A stretch of DNA of 64,000 bases from Streptomyces sp. RPT161. GTDB lineage: Bacteria; Actinomycetota; Actinomycetes; Streptomycetales; Streptomycetaceae. The notes below the pieces were generated by a model. The model worked only from the letters and a program-made list of their open reading frames with translations. It was not told the DNA's origin and did not search any database. This document shows positions 45,931 to 55,470 of the stretch, piece by piece; position 1 is the first letter of the stretch; the number at the start of each line of letters is the position of its first letter. Both the position numbers and the translations under genes were made by a program. The stretch lies in contig NZ_JAPZVN010000030.1 of assembly GCF_027533845.1 (NCBI RefSeq), forward strand, positions 1-64,000, in the 5' to 3' direction.

Positions 45931-46719
45931 ATGCCGACAGTTCGCACCCCGTCCCGCCAGGCCCTGATCGACCACCTCATACGGACCCGGATCGCCGGGA
46001 ACGTCGCCACCAGTCGCGAGAACAACCTTGAGCACTACCGCGAGTTGGCGTCCGGTAACCGGTACTACTGGCTGGGACTGGACCTCGGCGACCGCTGGAC
46101 CGACGAGGACGCCGTGCTGAAGGTGATGACCGAGCGCTGCGGTGTGGTCGCCGACCCGGCGCACCGGTCGGGGCAGGACACCATCGACCCTGAGCTGACC
46201 GTCGACGCGCTGGACCGGATGGCAGTCGTGCTGCGCAAGGCCGCGGCCGGCAAGCAGCGGGTGCTGCTCGCCACCGGACACCCGGGTGGGCTACTGGGCG
46301 TCCACCTTGCGACGGCCGCCGCGCTGCGGGCCGTGGGGTGCGAGATCGTGGAGATTCCCGGGGACCTGCGCGCGGACGACGGCAGGGTGCTGCAGATGGG
46401 CGGCGTCGCCATGGTGCTGCGGACCGCCGCGCTGGTGCACACCCACTCCCCCGACCCCATGTCGGCGATCCTGGACGCCATGGAGCGCGAGGGACGTCCG
46501 CTGCCGCAGCTGGTGGTGGCCGACCACGGCTGGGCGGGGTGCGCGGGCCAGCGCGGCATCGACGCGACCGGCTACGCGGACTGCAACGACCCGGCGCTGT
46601 TCCTCGGCGAGGCGGAGGGGTCGCTGCTGGTCACCGTGCCGCTGGACGACCATGTGGCACCGCAGCACTACGAGCCGATGACCGCCTATCTGCTGTCCGC
46701 CGCGGGGCTCGCCGAGTAG
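45931..46719 (+). CDS. Conserved actinobacterial protein annotated elsewhere as phosphatase
   Basis: This is a 262-aa protein of a family common in actinobacteria and usually named phosphatase without biochemical proof. Conserved blocks are DHLIRTRIAGNVATSRENNLEHYRELASGNRYYWLGL, QDTIDPELTVDALDRM, VLLATGHPGGLLGVHLATAAAL, VHTHSPDPMSAIL, VVADHGWAGCAGQRGIDATGYADCNDPALFLGEAEG and VTVPLDDHVAPQHYEPM. Clustered His, Asp and Cys residues in ATGHPGG, HTHS and ADHGWAG suggest a metal site, which is my inference. The start at 45931 is uncertain (an ATG at 45922 is also possible). Its last 34 bp overlap the 3' end of the convergent tesB gene. Confidence 0.78.
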   Translation: MPTVRTPSRQALIDHLIRTRIAGNVATSRENNLEHYRELASGNRYYWLGLDLGDRWTDEDAVLKVMTERCGVVADPAHRSGQDTIDPELTVDALDRMAVVLRKAAAGKQRVLLATGHPGGLLGVHLATAAALRAVGCEIVEIPGDLRADDGRVLQMGGVAMVLRTAALVHTHSPDPMSAILDAMEREGRPLPQLVVADHGWAGCAGQRGIDATGYADCNDPALFLGEAEGSLLVTVPLDDHVAPQHYEPMTAYLLSAAGLAE

Positions 46720-47594
46720 CCGGCGCGCGGCACCCGTACCAGGCCCTCCTGGATCACCGAGACGGCCAGCCGCCCGTCCTGGGTGTAGATCCGTGCCGTG
46801 CCCAGGCCGCGGCCTCCCGACGCCGACGGGCTCTGCTGGTCGTACAGCAGCCATTCGTCGGCGCGGAACGGCCGGTGGAACCACATGGCGTGGTCCAGGC
46901 TGGCGCCCACCACGTCGCCGACCGCCCAGCCGCCGCGGCCGTGCGCCAGCAGGATGGAGTCGAGCAGCGTCATGTCCGACACATAGGTGGCCAGGCAGAC
47001 GTGCAGCAGCGGATCGTCGTCCAGTTTGCCGCGGGTACGGAACCAAACCTGTGAGCGCGGCTCACGGCGCTGCCCGGCGGTGAGGAACGGCGGATCCTCC
47101 GCGTACCGCAGGTCGACCGCGGCGCGGGCCTCCAGCAGCCGGTCCACCACGGTGGGGTCGGGGAACCGGTCGGCGTGCCCGGGCAGCAGTTCCTCGGCGG
47201 TCGGCAGCGACTCGGGATCCGGCGCGGACGGCATGGGTTCCTGGTGTTCGAGCCCTTCCTCGTAGGTCTGGAATGACGCCGACAGGTGGAAGATCGGCTG
47301 GCCGTGCTGTATCGCCACCACCCGCCGGGTGGTGAAGGAGCGCCCGTCGCGGATCCGGTCGACGTCGTAGACGATCGGCGCGCCCGGGTCGCCGGGGCGC
47401 AGGAAGTAGGCGTGCAGCGAGTGCGCGTGCCGTTCCGCGGGCACGGTGCGGCCCGCCGCGACCAGTGCCTGGGCGGCGACCTGGCCGCCGAAGACCCTGG
47501 GCACGAGGGCGGGGCGGCTGGCCCCCCGGAAGATGTCCCGTTCGATCGGCTCCAGGTCGAGCAGTTCGAGCAGGGATCGCAGTGGTTCGTTCAT
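46686..47594 (-). CDS. tesB: Acyl-CoA thioesterase II
   Basis: This 302-aa double-hotdog enzyme hydrolyses acyl-CoA to free acid and CoA. N-terminal hotdog: RVFGGQVAAQALVAAGRTV and HSLHAYFLRPGDPGAPIVYDVDRIRDGRSFTTRRVVA. The C-terminal hotdog carries the Asp-Thr-Gln catalytic set: ASLDHAMWFH (Asp), YVSDMTLLDS (Thr) and VSVIQEGLVR (Gln). Full length for the family. It starts 10 bp after the stop codon of the acyl-CoA dehydrogenase gene, so the two are co-transcribed in that order. A possible role is release of branched or unusual acyl groups during acyl-CoA breakdown. Its 3' end overlaps the convergent phosphatase-like gene by 34 bp. Confidence 0.94.
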   Translation of the reverse strand: MNEPLRSLLELLDLEPIERDIFRGASRPALVPRVFGGQVAAQALVAAGRTVPAERHAHSLHAYFLRPGDPGAPIVYDVDRIRDGRSFTTRRVVAIQHGQPIFHLSASFQTYEEGLEHQEPMPSAPDPESLPTAEELLPGHADRFPDPTVVDRLLEARAAVDLRYAEDPPFLTAGQRREPRSQVWFRTRGKLDDDPLLHVCLATYVSDMTLLDSILLAHGRGGWAVGDVVGASLDHAMWFHRPFRADEWLLYDQQSPSASGGRGLGTARIYTQDGRLAVSVIQEGLVRVPRAGYSASPAADSR

Positions 47595-47604
47595 GGCGCC
47601 GTGG

Positions 47605-48762
47605 TCACAGCCCGAGCGACTTGGCGATGATGGACCGCATGACCTCGCTGGTGCCGCCGTAGATGCGGGTGACGCGGGTGTCGGCGTACAGCCGGGCGAT
47701 CGGGTACTCCATCATGTAGCCGTAACCGCCGTGCAGTTGGAGGCACTTGTCGATGACGCGGGCGGCGACCTCGGTGCAGAACAGCTTGGCGGAGGCGGCG
47801 TCGGCGGGGGTCAACTCCCCCGCGTCATGGGCCTCCAGCGCCCGGTCGACCACCGCCTGCGCGGCGTCCACCTCTGCCTTGCAGTCGGCGAGCACGAACT
47901 TGGTGTTCTGGAACTCGGCGACCGTCCTGCCGAAGACGGTGCGCTCCCTGACGTACTCGGTCGCGAACCGTACGGCGGCGGAGGCCTGCGCGTAGGCGCT
48001 GACGGCGATGCCGAGCCGCTCCTGCGGGAGGTTGTGGGTGAGGTAGCCGAACGCCTTGCCCTCCTCGCCCAGCAGGTCCTCCACCGGCACCTTGACGTCG
48101 CTGAAGGAGAGTTCGGCGGTGTCCGAGGTCTTCAGGCCCAGCTTGTCCAGCTTGCGGCCGACGGCGTACCCCTCGCTCCTGGTGTCCACCACGAGGATGG
48201 AGATCCCACCGCGCCGGTCCTGCGGGTCCGGCGGCGAGGTGCGGCAGCAGACCAGGACGCGGTCGGCGAGCACACCGCCGGTGATGAAGGTCTTGGCACC
48301 GTTGAGCACGTAGTGCGTGCCGTCCTCGGACAGCTTGGCGGTGGTCTTCATCCCGGCCAGGTCGGAGCCGGTGCCGGGCTCGGTCATGGCGATGGCGGTC
48401 ATGATCTCACCGCTGACGAACCCCGGCAGCCAGCGCTTCTTCTGCTCCTCGTTGGCGTACTTGAGCAGGTACGGCAGGCACAGCGCGGTGTGCACGCTGC
48501 TGCCGCCGAAGCTCACTCCGGCGCGGGCCAGTTCCTCGCTGATGACGGCGTTGAACTTGAAGCTGCGCTCGCCCGCGCCGCCGTACTCCTCGGGCACCTC
48601 TATACCGAAGACGCCCAGCTCACCGAGCTTGTAGTAGAAGTCGCGCGGTGCGTGCCCGGCCGCTTCCCACTCGTGGTAGACCGGCGCGACCTCGGCGGCG
48701 ATGAAGTCACGGATCGTGGAACGGAACGCCTCGTGCTCCTCGTGGAAAACCGTGCGACGCAC
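47605..48762 (-). CDS. Acyl-CoA dehydrogenase
   Basis: This 385-aa flavoenzyme oxidises an acyl-CoA at C2-C3. Helical N-terminal domain: HEEHEAFRSTIRDFIAAEVAPVYHEWEAAG. FAD/acyl motif: IAMTEPGTGSDLAGMKTTA, then YVLNGAKTFITGG. C-terminal LQLHGGYGYMMEYPIARLYADTRVTRIYGGTSEVMRSII contains the ETF/FAD binding region typical of the family. The GTG at 48762 has GGGGAGG 6 bases upstream; an ATG at 48798 is less likely because it precedes that site. First gene of the pair with tesB. A palindromic AAGCAAGCGCT element lies just upstream (48786-48808). The acyl chain preference is unknown; the neighbourhood suggests branched-chain or fatty acid catabolism. Confidence 0.93.
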   Translation of the reverse strand: MRRTVFHEEHEAFRSTIRDFIAAEVAPVYHEWEAAGHAPRDFYYKLGELGVFGIEVPEEYGGAGERSFKFNAVISEELARAGVSFGGSSVHTALCLPYLLKYANEEQKKRWLPGFVSGEIMTAIAMTEPGTGSDLAGMKTTAKLSEDGTHYVLNGAKTFITGGVLADRVLVCCRTSPPDPQDRRGGISILVVDTRSEGYAVGRKLDKLGLKTSDTAELSFSDVKVPVEDLLGEEGKAFGYLTHNLPQERLGIAVSAYAQASAAVRFATEYVRERTVFGRTVAEFQNTKFVLADCKAEVDAAQAVVDRALEAHDAGELTPADAASAKLFCTEVAARVIDKCLQLHGGYGYMMEYPIARLYADTRVTRIYGGTSEVMRSIIAKSLGL

Positions 48763-48785
48763 TTGCGCCTCCCCATGGGCGAGTT

Positions 48786-48808
48786 TCAGCCTAAGCAAGC
48801 GCTCAGCA
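48786..48808. promoter_or_regulatory. Palindromic element upstream of the acyl-CoA dehydrogenase
   Basis: CAGCC-TAAGCAAGCGCT-CAGCAAG holds an AGCGCT core with AGCAAG/CTCAGC flanks in the 81-bp gap between the TetR stop and the dehydrogenase start. It differs from the GTTA-N8-TAAC sites of the divergent TetR/mccB region, so a second regulator may act here. Confidence 0.45.
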
Positions 48809-48843
48809 AGTTACTTCCCGGTTTGGAATCTGTCCAGGCCGGA

Positions 48844-49443
48844 CTATTCGCGGGCCGAGCCGTCCAGTGCGGCGAAGGCGCCCAGCGCGAGGCGGCGCAG
48901 CAGCGACCCGGTGGCCTGCCGGCCCGGCAGTTCACCGCTCAGCCCCAGGTGGGGCGTGGAGTTGAGCAGGCCGAAGACCGCGTGCACAGCGGCCCGCGCC
49001 TCGACCTCGGTGGCGTCCGGATGCCGCTGGCGCGCCACCTCGACCCACAACTCGACGTACTGCCGCTGCAGTTGGCGCACCAGCTTGCGGTCGGAGTCCC
49101 GCAGCCGGTCCAGCTCGCGGTCGTGCAGCACGATCAGCGGCCGGTCGTCCAGGGCGAACTCGACGTGCCCGCGCACCAGCGCGTCCAGCGCCCGCGCGGG
49201 GTCCGCCGCCTCGGCCACCCGGCGCTTGCCCTCGGCGAGCAGTCGGCCGCTGATGCCGACCAGCAGCTCGGCCAGCATCGCGTCCTTGCCCGCGAAGTGC
49301 CGGTACAGGCCAGGGCCGCTGATCCCGACCGCGGCACCGATCTCGTCGACGCCGACGCCGTGGAAACCGCGCTCGGCAAAGAGCTGTGCGGCTTCTTTCA
49401 GGATCTGCTCACGCCGGGTCGCCCCGGCCCTCGTCGACTGCAT
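48844..49443 (-). CDS. TetR family regulator of the leucine/acyl-CoA catabolism block
   Basis: This 199-aa repressor has its helix-turn-helix at about residues 10-58: RREQILKEAAQLFAERGFHGVGVDEIGAAVGISGPGLYRHFAGKDAMLAELL. The C-terminal ligand domain has REATEVEARAAVHAVFGLLNSTPHLG-like features (DATEVEARAAVHAVFGLLNS). Divergent from the methylcrotonyl-CoA carboxylase operon across 95 bp with three overlapping operator-like repeats (49466-49507). It is followed on its own strand by an acyl-CoA dehydrogenase gene, so it may control both sides. By analogy with such loci, an acyl-CoA of the leucine pathway is a plausible ligand; this is inferred. Confidence 0.92.
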   Translation of the reverse strand: MQSTRAGATRREQILKEAAQLFAERGFHGVGVDEIGAAVGISGPGLYRHFAGKDAMLAELLVGISGRLLAEGKRRVAEAADPARALDALVRGHVEFALDDRPLIVLHDRELDRLRDSDRKLVRQLQRQYVELWVEVARQRHPDATEVEARAAVHAVFGLLNSTPHLGLSGELPGRQATGSLLRRLALGAFAALDGSARE

Positions 49444-49465
49444 GGAATTAATTGTAGACAGACGC

Positions 49466-49507
49466 GTTAGCGAGCGTTAACCTGAGGTCAGGTTAACGAC
49501 CACTAAC
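49466..49507. promoter_or_regulatory. Triple overlapping TetR operators
   Basis: A 24-bp palindrome at 49475-49498 has CGTTAACCTGA arms around a 2-bp centre. It is flanked by GTTAGCGAGCGTTAAC (49466-49481) and GTTAACGACCACTAAC (49492-49507), both of the form GTTA-N8-TAAC. They lie between the divergent TetR and carboxylase genes and cover the expected promoters. Confidence 0.8.
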
Positions 49508-49538
49508 ATCCGCGCCGTGGGCAAGGGGGCTCAAGGCA

Positions 49539-51176
49539 ATGCGTGACACGGCACCACCCGCGCTGCGCAGCGCGGTCGACCCGGCATCCGAGGCCTTCGC
49601 GGCCAACGCCGCCGCGCACGCCGAACTGTCGGCAGGGCTGCGCGAGAAGCTGGCCGCAGCGCGGCTCGGCGGCGGCGAGAAGTCCCGCGCCCGGCACACC
49701 GCGCGCGGCAAGCTGCTGCCGCGGGACCGGGTGGACGGGCTGCTGGACCCGGGCTCACCCTTCCTTGAGCTGGCCCCGCTGGCGGCGGACGGGATGTACG
49801 ACGGGCAGGCGCCCGCGGCCGGGGTGATCGCCGGGATCGGCCGGGTGGCGGGCCGCGAGGTCGTGGTGGTCGCCAACGACGCCACGGTCAAGGGCGGCAC
49901 GTACTACCCGATCACGGTCAAGAAGCATCTGCGCGCCCAGGAAGTGGCGCTGGACAACCGGCTGCCGTGCGTCTACCTGGTGGACTCCGGCGGCGCCTTC
50001 CTACCGCGGCAGGACGAGGTCTTCCCGGACCGCGAGCACTTCGGCCGGATCTTCTACAACCAGGCGACGATGTCGGCGCGCGGCATCCCGCAGATCGCGG
50101 CAGTGCTGGGCTCGTGCACCGCGGGCGGCGCCTACGTACCGGCGATGAGCGACGAGGCGGTGATCGTCCGCAACCAGGGCACGATCTTCCTCGGCGGCCC
50201 GCCACTGGTGAAGGCGGCCACCGGCGAGGTGGTCACCGCCGAGGAACTGGGCGGCGGAGAGGTGCACTCCAAGGTCTCCGGAGTGACCGACCACCTGGCG
50301 GAGGACGACGCCCACGCACTGCGCATCGTGCGGAACATCGTCGGCACCCTGCCGCAGCGCGGACCGCTGCCGTGGTCGGTGACGCCGGTCGAGGAACCGG
50401 CGGTCGACCCCGCCGGGCTGTACGGCGCGGTGCCGGTCGACTCGCGCACCCCCTATGACGTGCGCGAGGTCATCGCCCGGCTGGTGGACGGCAGCCGGTT
50501 CGCCGAGTTCAAGGCGGAGTACGGCACGACCCTGGTCACCGGCTTCGCCAGGCTGCACGGCCACCCGGTGGGCATCGTCGCCAACAACGGCATCCTGTTC
50601 GCCGAATCGGCGCTCAAGGGCGCGCACTTCATCGAGTTGTGCGACCAGCGCGGCATCCCGCTGCTGTTCCTGCAGAACATCTCCGGCTTCATGGTCGGCA
50701 GGCAGTACGAGGCGGGCGGCATCGCCAAGCACGGCGCCAAGATGGTCACCGCAGTGGCCTGCACCCGGGTGCCGAAGCTGACCGTGGTGATCGGCGGCTC
50801 GTACGGCGCGGGCAACTACTCGATGTGCGGCCGGGCCTACTCCCCCCGCTTCCTGTGGATGTGGCCCAACGCGAAGATCTCCGTGATGGGCGGCGAGCAG
50901 GCCGCCTCCGTGCTCGCCACCGTCAAGCGGGACCAGTTGGAGGCGGCGGGCGAGCAGTGGCCGGTCGAGGAGGAGGAGCGGTTCAAGGCCCCGATCCGCG
51001 CCCAGTACGAGACCCAGGGCAACGCCTACTACGCCACCGCCCGGCTCTGGGACGACGGGGTGATCGACCCGCTGGAGACCCGCACGGTCCTCGGCCTCGC
51101 CCTGACGGCCTGCGCCAACTCGCCCATTCCACAACGAGATCCGGCGTCTCCCGGCTACGGCGTCTTCCGGATGTAG
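49539..51176 (+). CDS. mccB: Methylcrotonyl-CoA carboxylase beta (carboxyltransferase) subunit
   Basis: This 545-aa subunit transfers the carboxyl group from biotin to 3-methylcrotonyl-CoA in leucine degradation. It has the two crotonase-like halves of acyl-CoA carboxyltransferases: [38 protein letters not shown] and [32 protein letters not shown] in the first; [37 protein letters not shown] and [38 protein letters not shown] in the second. The [13 protein letters not shown] and YSPRFLW motifs favour the MCC type over propionyl-CoA carboxylase. First gene of an operon with mccA, HMG-CoA lyase and acyl-CoA dehydrogenase. Controlled, I infer, by the divergent TetR. Confidence 0.94.
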   Translation: MRDTAPPALRSAVDPASEAFAANAAAHAELSAGLREKLAAARLGGGEKSRARHTARGKLLPRDRVDGLLDPGSPFLELAPLAADGMYDGQAPAAGVIAGIGRVAGREVVVVANDATVKGGTYYPITVKKHLRAQEVALDNRLPCVYLVDSGGAFLPRQDEVFPDREHFGRIFYNQATMSARGIPQIAAVLGSCTAGGAYVPAMSDEAVIVRNQGTIFLGGPPLVKAATGEVVTAEELGGGEVHSKVSGVTDHLAEDDAHALRIVRNIVGTLPQRGPLPWSVTPVEEPAVDPAGLYGAVPVDSRTPYDVREVIARLVDGSRFAEFKAEYGTTLVTGFARLHGHPVGIVANNGILFAESALKGAHFIELCDQRGIPLLFLQNISGFMVGRQYEAGGIAKHGAKMVTAVACTRVPKLTVVIGGSYGAGNYSMCGRAYSPRFLWMWPNAKISVMGGEQAASVLATVKRDQLEAAGEQWPVEEEERFKAPIRAQYETQGNAYYATARLWDDGVIDPLETRTVLGLALTACANSPIPQRDPASPGYGVFRM

Positions 51177-51189
51177 GGGGGATCACCAG

Positions 51190-53208
51190 ATGTTCGAGAC
51201 GGTCCTTGTGGCGAACCGGGGCGAGATCGCCGTCCGGGTGATCCGAACCCTGCGGCGGCTCGGCATCCGCTCCGTCGCGGTCCACAGCGACGCCGACGCC
51301 GAGGCACGCCATGTGCGGGAGGCCGACCAGGCGGTGCGGATCGGGCCGCCCGCGGCCAGCCAGAGCTATCTGTCCATCGAGCGGCTGCTGGAGGCGGCGG
51401 AGCGCACCGGCGCGCAGGCGGTCCATCCCGGCTACGGCTTCCTCGCTGAGAACGCCGCCTTCGCCCGGGCCTGCGAGGTCGCCGGGCTGGTCTTCATCGG
51501 CCCGCCCGCCGGCGCCATCGAGTTGATGGGCGACAAGATCCGCGCCAAGGAGACGGTAAGGGCGGCGGGCGTGCCGGTCGTCCCCGGCAGTGACGGCAGC
51601 GGGCTCACCGACGCCCAACTCATCGAGGCCGCACAGAAGATCGGCGTCCCGGTGCTGCTCAAGCCCTCGGCGGGCGGAGGCGGCAAGGGCATGCGCCTGG
51701 TCCGCGACGAGGCGCTGCTGGCCGAGGAGATCGCCGCCGCCCGCCGGGAGGCGCTGGGCTCCTTCGGCGATGACACCCTGCTGGTGGAGCGGTGGATCGA
51801 CCGCCCGAGGCACATCGAGATCCAGGTACTGGCCGACGGCCATGGCCAGGTGGTGCACCTCGGCGAGCGCGAGTGCTCGCTCCAGCGCCGCCACCAGAAG
51901 GTCATCGAGGAGGCACCGTCCGTACTGCTGGACGAGGCGACCCGCGCGGCCATGGGTGAGGCCGCCGTACAGGCGGCCCGCTCCTGTGGCTACCGGGGCG
52001 CGGGCACGGTGGAGTTCATCGTGCCCGGCGCCGATCCGGCCGCCTACTGCTTCATGGAGATGAACACCCGGCTCCAGGTGGAGCATCCGGTAACGGAGTT
52101 GGTGACCGGACTCGACCTGGTCGAGTGGCAGTTGCGCGTCGCCGCCGGGGACCCGCTGCCGTTCGGGCAGTCCGACATCGCCCTGACCGGACATGCCGTG
52201 GAGGCCCGGATCTGCGCCGAGACCGCCCGGGTCACCGAGGGGCCCGCAGGCCAGGCGAGGGTGGACTTCCTGCCCTCGGCCGGGTCGGTGCTGGCGCTGC
52301 GCGAGCCGGGCGGCGAAGGCGTCCGCGTCGACTCGGGGCTGGCCCTGGGCACCGAGGTGGGCACCGCGTACGACCCCATGGTGGCCAAGGTGATCGCACA
52401 CGGCCCGGACCGCCCGACGGCGCTGCGCCGACTGCGCGCCGCACTCGCCGACTCCGTGGTGCTCGGGGTGGACACCAACACGGCCTTCCTACGGCGGCTG
52501 TTGGGGCATCCGTCCGTCATCTCGGGGGAGCTGGACACAGGTCTGATCGACCGTGACGCGTCCTCACTGGTGGCGTCGGTGATCCCGGACGAGGTGTACG
52601 CGGCGGCGGCGCTGCTGCGGCAGGCGGCGTTGACCGCGCCGGACGGCCCGGCGTGGACGGACCCGTTCTCGGTGCCCAGCGGCTGGCGGCTGGGCGGCGA
52701 GCCCGCGTGGACCGTGCACCACCTGCGGGTTCCGGGGCACGAGCCGGTGGCGGTGCGCGTGCGCCCCGGCCGGGTACGGGTCGGCGACGGCGAGCCGGTC
52801 GACGCGGCCCTTCGCCTCGACCGGGACCGGGCGCTACTGCACTGGGACGGCGTGACCCATGTCTTCCGCCACGCCGACGGCTGGCTGGGCAGGGACGGCG
52901 ACGCCTGGCACGTCACCGACCACGACCCGGTCGAGGCGGCGCTGCGCGGCACCGGCGGCGCGTCGGGCACCGACACCCTGACCGCGCCCATGCCCGGCAC
53001 GGTCACCGTGGTCAAGGTCACCGCCGGGGACAAGGTCGCCGCCGGGCAGAGCCTGTTGGTGGTCGAGGCGATGAAGATGGAGCACGTCATCACCGCCCCG
53101 CACGACGGCACCGTCACCGAGATCGACGTCACCCCGGGCAGCACGGTCGCCATGGACCAGGTGCTGGCCGTCGTCACCCCGACCGCCGTTCCGCAGGAGG
53201 AGTCATGA
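51190..53208 (+). CDS. mccA: Methylcrotonyl-CoA carboxylase alpha (biotin carboxylase/BCCP) subunit
   Basis: This 672-aa subunit carboxylates its own biotin with ATP and bicarbonate. The biotin carboxylase domain (1-450) shows [49 protein letters not shown], the glycine-rich loop [32 protein letters not shown] and [20 protein letters not shown]. The C-terminal BCCP domain has EAMKMEH with biotinylated Lys629. It is 13 bp after mccB and its TGA overlaps the start of the HMG-CoA lyase gene in ATGA, so expression is coupled. Confidence 0.95.
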   Translation: MFETVLVANRGEIAVRVIRTLRRLGIRSVAVHSDADAEARHVREADQAVRIGPPAASQSYLSIERLLEAAERTGAQAVHPGYGFLAENAAFARACEVAGLVFIGPPAGAIELMGDKIRAKETVRAAGVPVVPGSDGSGLTDAQLIEAAQKIGVPVLLKPSAGGGGKGMRLVRDEALLAEEIAAARREALGSFGDDTLLVERWIDRPRHIEIQVLADGHGQVVHLGERECSLQRRHQKVIEEAPSVLLDEATRAAMGEAAVQAARSCGYRGAGTVEFIVPGADPAAYCFMEMNTRLQVEHPVTELVTGLDLVEWQLRVAAGDPLPFGQSDIALTGHAVEARICAETARVTEGPAGQARVDFLPSAGSVLALREPGGEGVRVDSGLALGTEVGTAYDPMVAKVIAHGPDRPTALRRLRAALADSVVLGVDTNTAFLRRLLGHPSVISGELDTGLIDRDASSLVASVIPDEVYAAAALLRQAALTAPDGPAWTDPFSVPSGWRLGGEPAWTVHHLRVPGHEPVAVRVRPGRVRVGDGEPVDAALRLDRDRALLHWDGVTHVFRHADGWLGRDGDAWHVTDHDPVEAALRGTGGASGTDTLTAPMPGTVTVVKVTAGDKVAAGQSLLVVEAMKMEHVITAPHDGTVTEIDVTPGSTVAMDQVLAVVTPTAVPQEES

Positions 53209-54170
53209 CGAGCAGCGGACTGCCCGCCGCATCCGAGCCCTCCGGGCTGCCCATGCCCTTCGCCGCCGAGGACATGCCGGACCAGGTCCGGATCCATGAG
53301 GTGGGGCCGCGCGACGGGCTGCAGAACGAGAAGGCCGTCGTGCCCACCGAGGTGAAGGCGGAGTTCATCCGCCGCCTGGCGGACGCGGGGCTGAGCACCA
53401 TCGAGGCGACCAGCTTCGTCCACCCCAAGTGGGTTCCCCAACTCGCCGACGCGGAACAGCTGATGCCGATGCTGTCCGGCGTGGACGCCCGGCTTCCGGC
53501 GCTGGTACCCAACGAGCGTGGTCTGGAGCGGGCGTTGGCGCTGGGCGTCGATGAGATCGCGGTGTTCGGCAGCGCCACCGAGTCGTTCGCCAAGGCCAAC
53601 CTCAACCGAAGCGTCGACGAGTCACTGGCCATGTTCGAGCCGGTGGTGTCCCGGGCCAGGGACGCGGGTGCGCGGGTGCGCGGCTATCTGTCGATGTGCT
53701 TCGGCGACCCCTGGGAGGGGCCGGTCCCGGTCCACCAGGTGGTCGGGGTGGCGCGGCGGTTGTTCGACCTGGGCTGCCATGAACTCAGCCTGGGCGACAC
53801 CATCGGGGTGGCCACCCCCGGCCATGTCACCGCACTGCTCGCCGCGCTGCGCGAGGCCGGGCTGACCGCCGACCGGCTCGCGGTGCACTTCCACGACACC
53901 TACGGCCAGGCGCTCGCCAACACCCTGGCCGCGCTCCAGTCGGGCGTCTCCACCGTGGACGCCTCGGCCGGAGGACTCGGCGGCTGCCCCTACGCCAAGA
54001 GCGCCACCGGAAACCTCGCAACCGAGGACCTGGTCTGGATGCTGAAGGGTCTCGGCATCGACACCGGGGTGGACCTCGGCCGCCTCACCGCTACCAGCGT
54101 CTGGATGGCGGCACACCTGGGCCGACCAAGCCCGTCCCGTACCGTTCGTGCCCTCTCCCACAAGGAGTGA
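53205..54170 (+). CDS. hmgL: Hydroxymethylglutaryl-CoA lyase
   Basis: This 321-aa TIM-barrel lyase cleaves HMG-CoA to acetoacetate and acetyl-CoA, the last step of leucine breakdown. [13 protein letters not shown] carries the metal/catalytic Asp. Further motifs are [49 protein letters not shown] (metal His pair) and the flexible catalytic loop [25 protein letters not shown] with the active Cys. ATG at 53205 overlaps the mccA stop codon, with GGAGGAG upstream. Full length for the bacterial family, with a short extra N-terminus. Confidence 0.95.
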   Translation: MTSSGLPAASEPSGLPMPFAAEDMPDQVRIHEVGPRDGLQNEKAVVPTEVKAEFIRRLADAGLSTIEATSFVHPKWVPQLADAEQLMPMLSGVDARLPALVPNERGLERALALGVDEIAVFGSATESFAKANLNRSVDESLAMFEPVVSRARDAGARVRGYLSMCFGDPWEGPVPVHQVVGVARRLFDLGCHELSLGDTIGVATPGHVTALLAALREAGLTADRLAVHFHDTYGQALANTLAALQSGVSTVDASAGGLGGCPYAKSATGNLATEDLVWMLKGLGIDTGVDLGRLTATSVWMAAHLGRPSPSRTVRALSHKE

Positions 54171-54175
54171 ACTCC

Positions 54176-55342
54176 ATGACGATCGACCACCGGCTACCCG
54201 CCGAATACGAGGAACTCCGGCGCACCGTCGAGGAGTTCGCCCATGACGTCATCGCCCCGAAGATCGGGGAGTTCTACGAACACCATGAGTTCCCGTACGA
54301 GATCGTGCGCGAGATGGGGCGCATGGGGCTGTTCGGGCTGCCGTTCCCCGAGGAGTACGGCGGCATGGGCGGCGACTACTTCGCGCTGTGCCTGGCGCTT
54401 GAGGAGTTGGCCCGGGTCGACTCCTCCGTCGCGATCACCCTGGAGGCCGGGGTGTCGCTGGGGGCAATGCCCATCTTCCGGTTCGGCACCGAGGAGCAGA
54501 AGCGCGAGTGGCTGCCCCGGCTCTGCTCCGGCGAGATGCTCGGCGCGTTCGGGCTCACGGAGCCGGAGTGCGGCTCCGACGCGGGCGGTACGCGTACCAC
54601 CGCGCGGCTGGACGAGGCCACCAACGAGTGGGTGATCAACGGCACCAAGTGCTTCATCACCAACTCCGGTACGGACATCACAGGACTGGTGACGGTCACC
54701 GCGGTCACCGGCCGGCGGGAGGACGGGCGGCCGGAGATCTCCTCGATCATCGTGCCGTCCGGCACTGCGGGCTTCACGGTCGCGGCCCCGTACTCCAAGG
54801 TCGGCTGGAACGCCTCGGACACCCGTGAGTTGTCCTTCGCCGACTGCCGGGTCCCGGCGGCCAACCTGCTGGGCGAGATCGGCCGGGGCTACGCCCAGTT
54901 CCTGCGGATCCTGGACGAGGGCCGGATCGCGATCTCGGCGCTGGCCACCGGCCTCGCCCAGGGCTGTGTCGACGAGTCGGTGTCCTACGCCAAGACCCGG
55001 CAGGCCTTCGGCAAGCCGATCGGCGCGAACCAGGCGATCCAGTTCAAGCTGGCCGACATGGAGATGCGCACCCACACCGCCCGGCTGGCCTGGCGGGACG
55101 CCGCGTCCCGGCTGCTGCACGGCGAGCCGTTCAAGAAGGAGGCGGCGCTGGCCAAGCTGTACTCCTCGGAGATCGCGGTGACCAACGCCCGTGAGGCCAC
55201 CCAGATCCACGGCGGATACGGCTTCATGAACGAGTACCCGGTGGCGCGGTTCTGGCGGGACTCCAAGATCCTGGAGATCGGCGAGGGCACCAGCGAGGTG
55301 CAGCGCATGCTGATCGCTCGCGAACTGGGGCTGATCGCCTGA
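54176..55342 (+). CDS. acdH: Isovaleryl-type acyl-CoA dehydrogenase
   Basis: This 388-aa flavoprotein probably converts isovaleryl-CoA to 3-methylcrotonyl-CoA, the step feeding the MCC encoded upstream. Key segments: MGLFGLPFPEEYGGMGGDYFALCLALEELARVDSSVAITLEAG, FGLTEPECGSDAGGTRTTA, WVINGTKCFITNSGTDIT, GWNASDTRELSFADCRVP and IHGGYGFMNEYPVARFWRDSKILEIGEGTSEVQRMLIARELGL. ATG at 54176 with AAGGAG 8 bases upstream, 5 bp after the lyase stop codon; last gene of the mccB-mccA-hmgL operon. In Streptomyces the branched-chain acyl-CoA dehydrogenase with this neighbourhood is known as AcdH. The same enzyme can also act on isobutyryl- and methylbutyryl-CoA. Confidence 0.92.
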   Translation: MTIDHRLPAEYEELRRTVEEFAHDVIAPKIGEFYEHHEFPYEIVREMGRMGLFGLPFPEEYGGMGGDYFALCLALEELARVDSSVAITLEAGVSLGAMPIFRFGTEEQKREWLPRLCSGEMLGAFGLTEPECGSDAGGTRTTARLDEATNEWVINGTKCFITNSGTDITGLVTVTAVTGRREDGRPEISSIIVPSGTAGFTVAAPYSKVGWNASDTRELSFADCRVPAANLLGEIGRGYAQFLRILDEGRIAISALATGLAQGCVDESVSYAKTRQAFGKPIGANQAIQFKLADMEMRTHTARLAWRDAASRLLHGEPFKKEAALAKLYSSEIAVTNAREATQIHGGYGFMNEYPVARFWRDSKILEIGEGTSEVQRMLIARELGLIA

Positions 55343-55410
55343 CGAACCAATCCCCCAAACCGGGACAAACCTCCCGGATACTTTGCAGCTGACCCCGATA
55401 TCGAGTGACC

Positions 55411-55430
55411 CCTGCCCGATATCGGGCAGG
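55411..55430. promoter_or_regulatory. Perfect 20-bp palindrome upstream of the 91-aa protein and glmS
   Basis: CCTGCCCGATATCGGGCAGG is fully self-complementary. A second CCCGATATCGAG core starts at 55394, about 22 bp upstream, on the same helical face. Together they look like a paired operator. The regulator is not known. Confidence 0.6.
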
Positions 55431-55470
55431 AATGTTGCACTGCGGGGCCTCTCTCCCGCAGGATCATCCG

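Noticed and set aside
47446-49470. A 674-codon plus-strand frame over tesB, the dehydrogenase and TetR genes
   Set aside because: It spans three separate well-defined genes on the other strand and shows no domain.
55411-55430. Iron box (DmdR/IdeR) or DasR site
   Set aside because: The palindrome CCTGCCCGATATCGGGCAGG does not have the TTAGGTTAGGCTAACCTAA-like or ACTGGTCTAGACCACT-like pattern that I know for those regulators.
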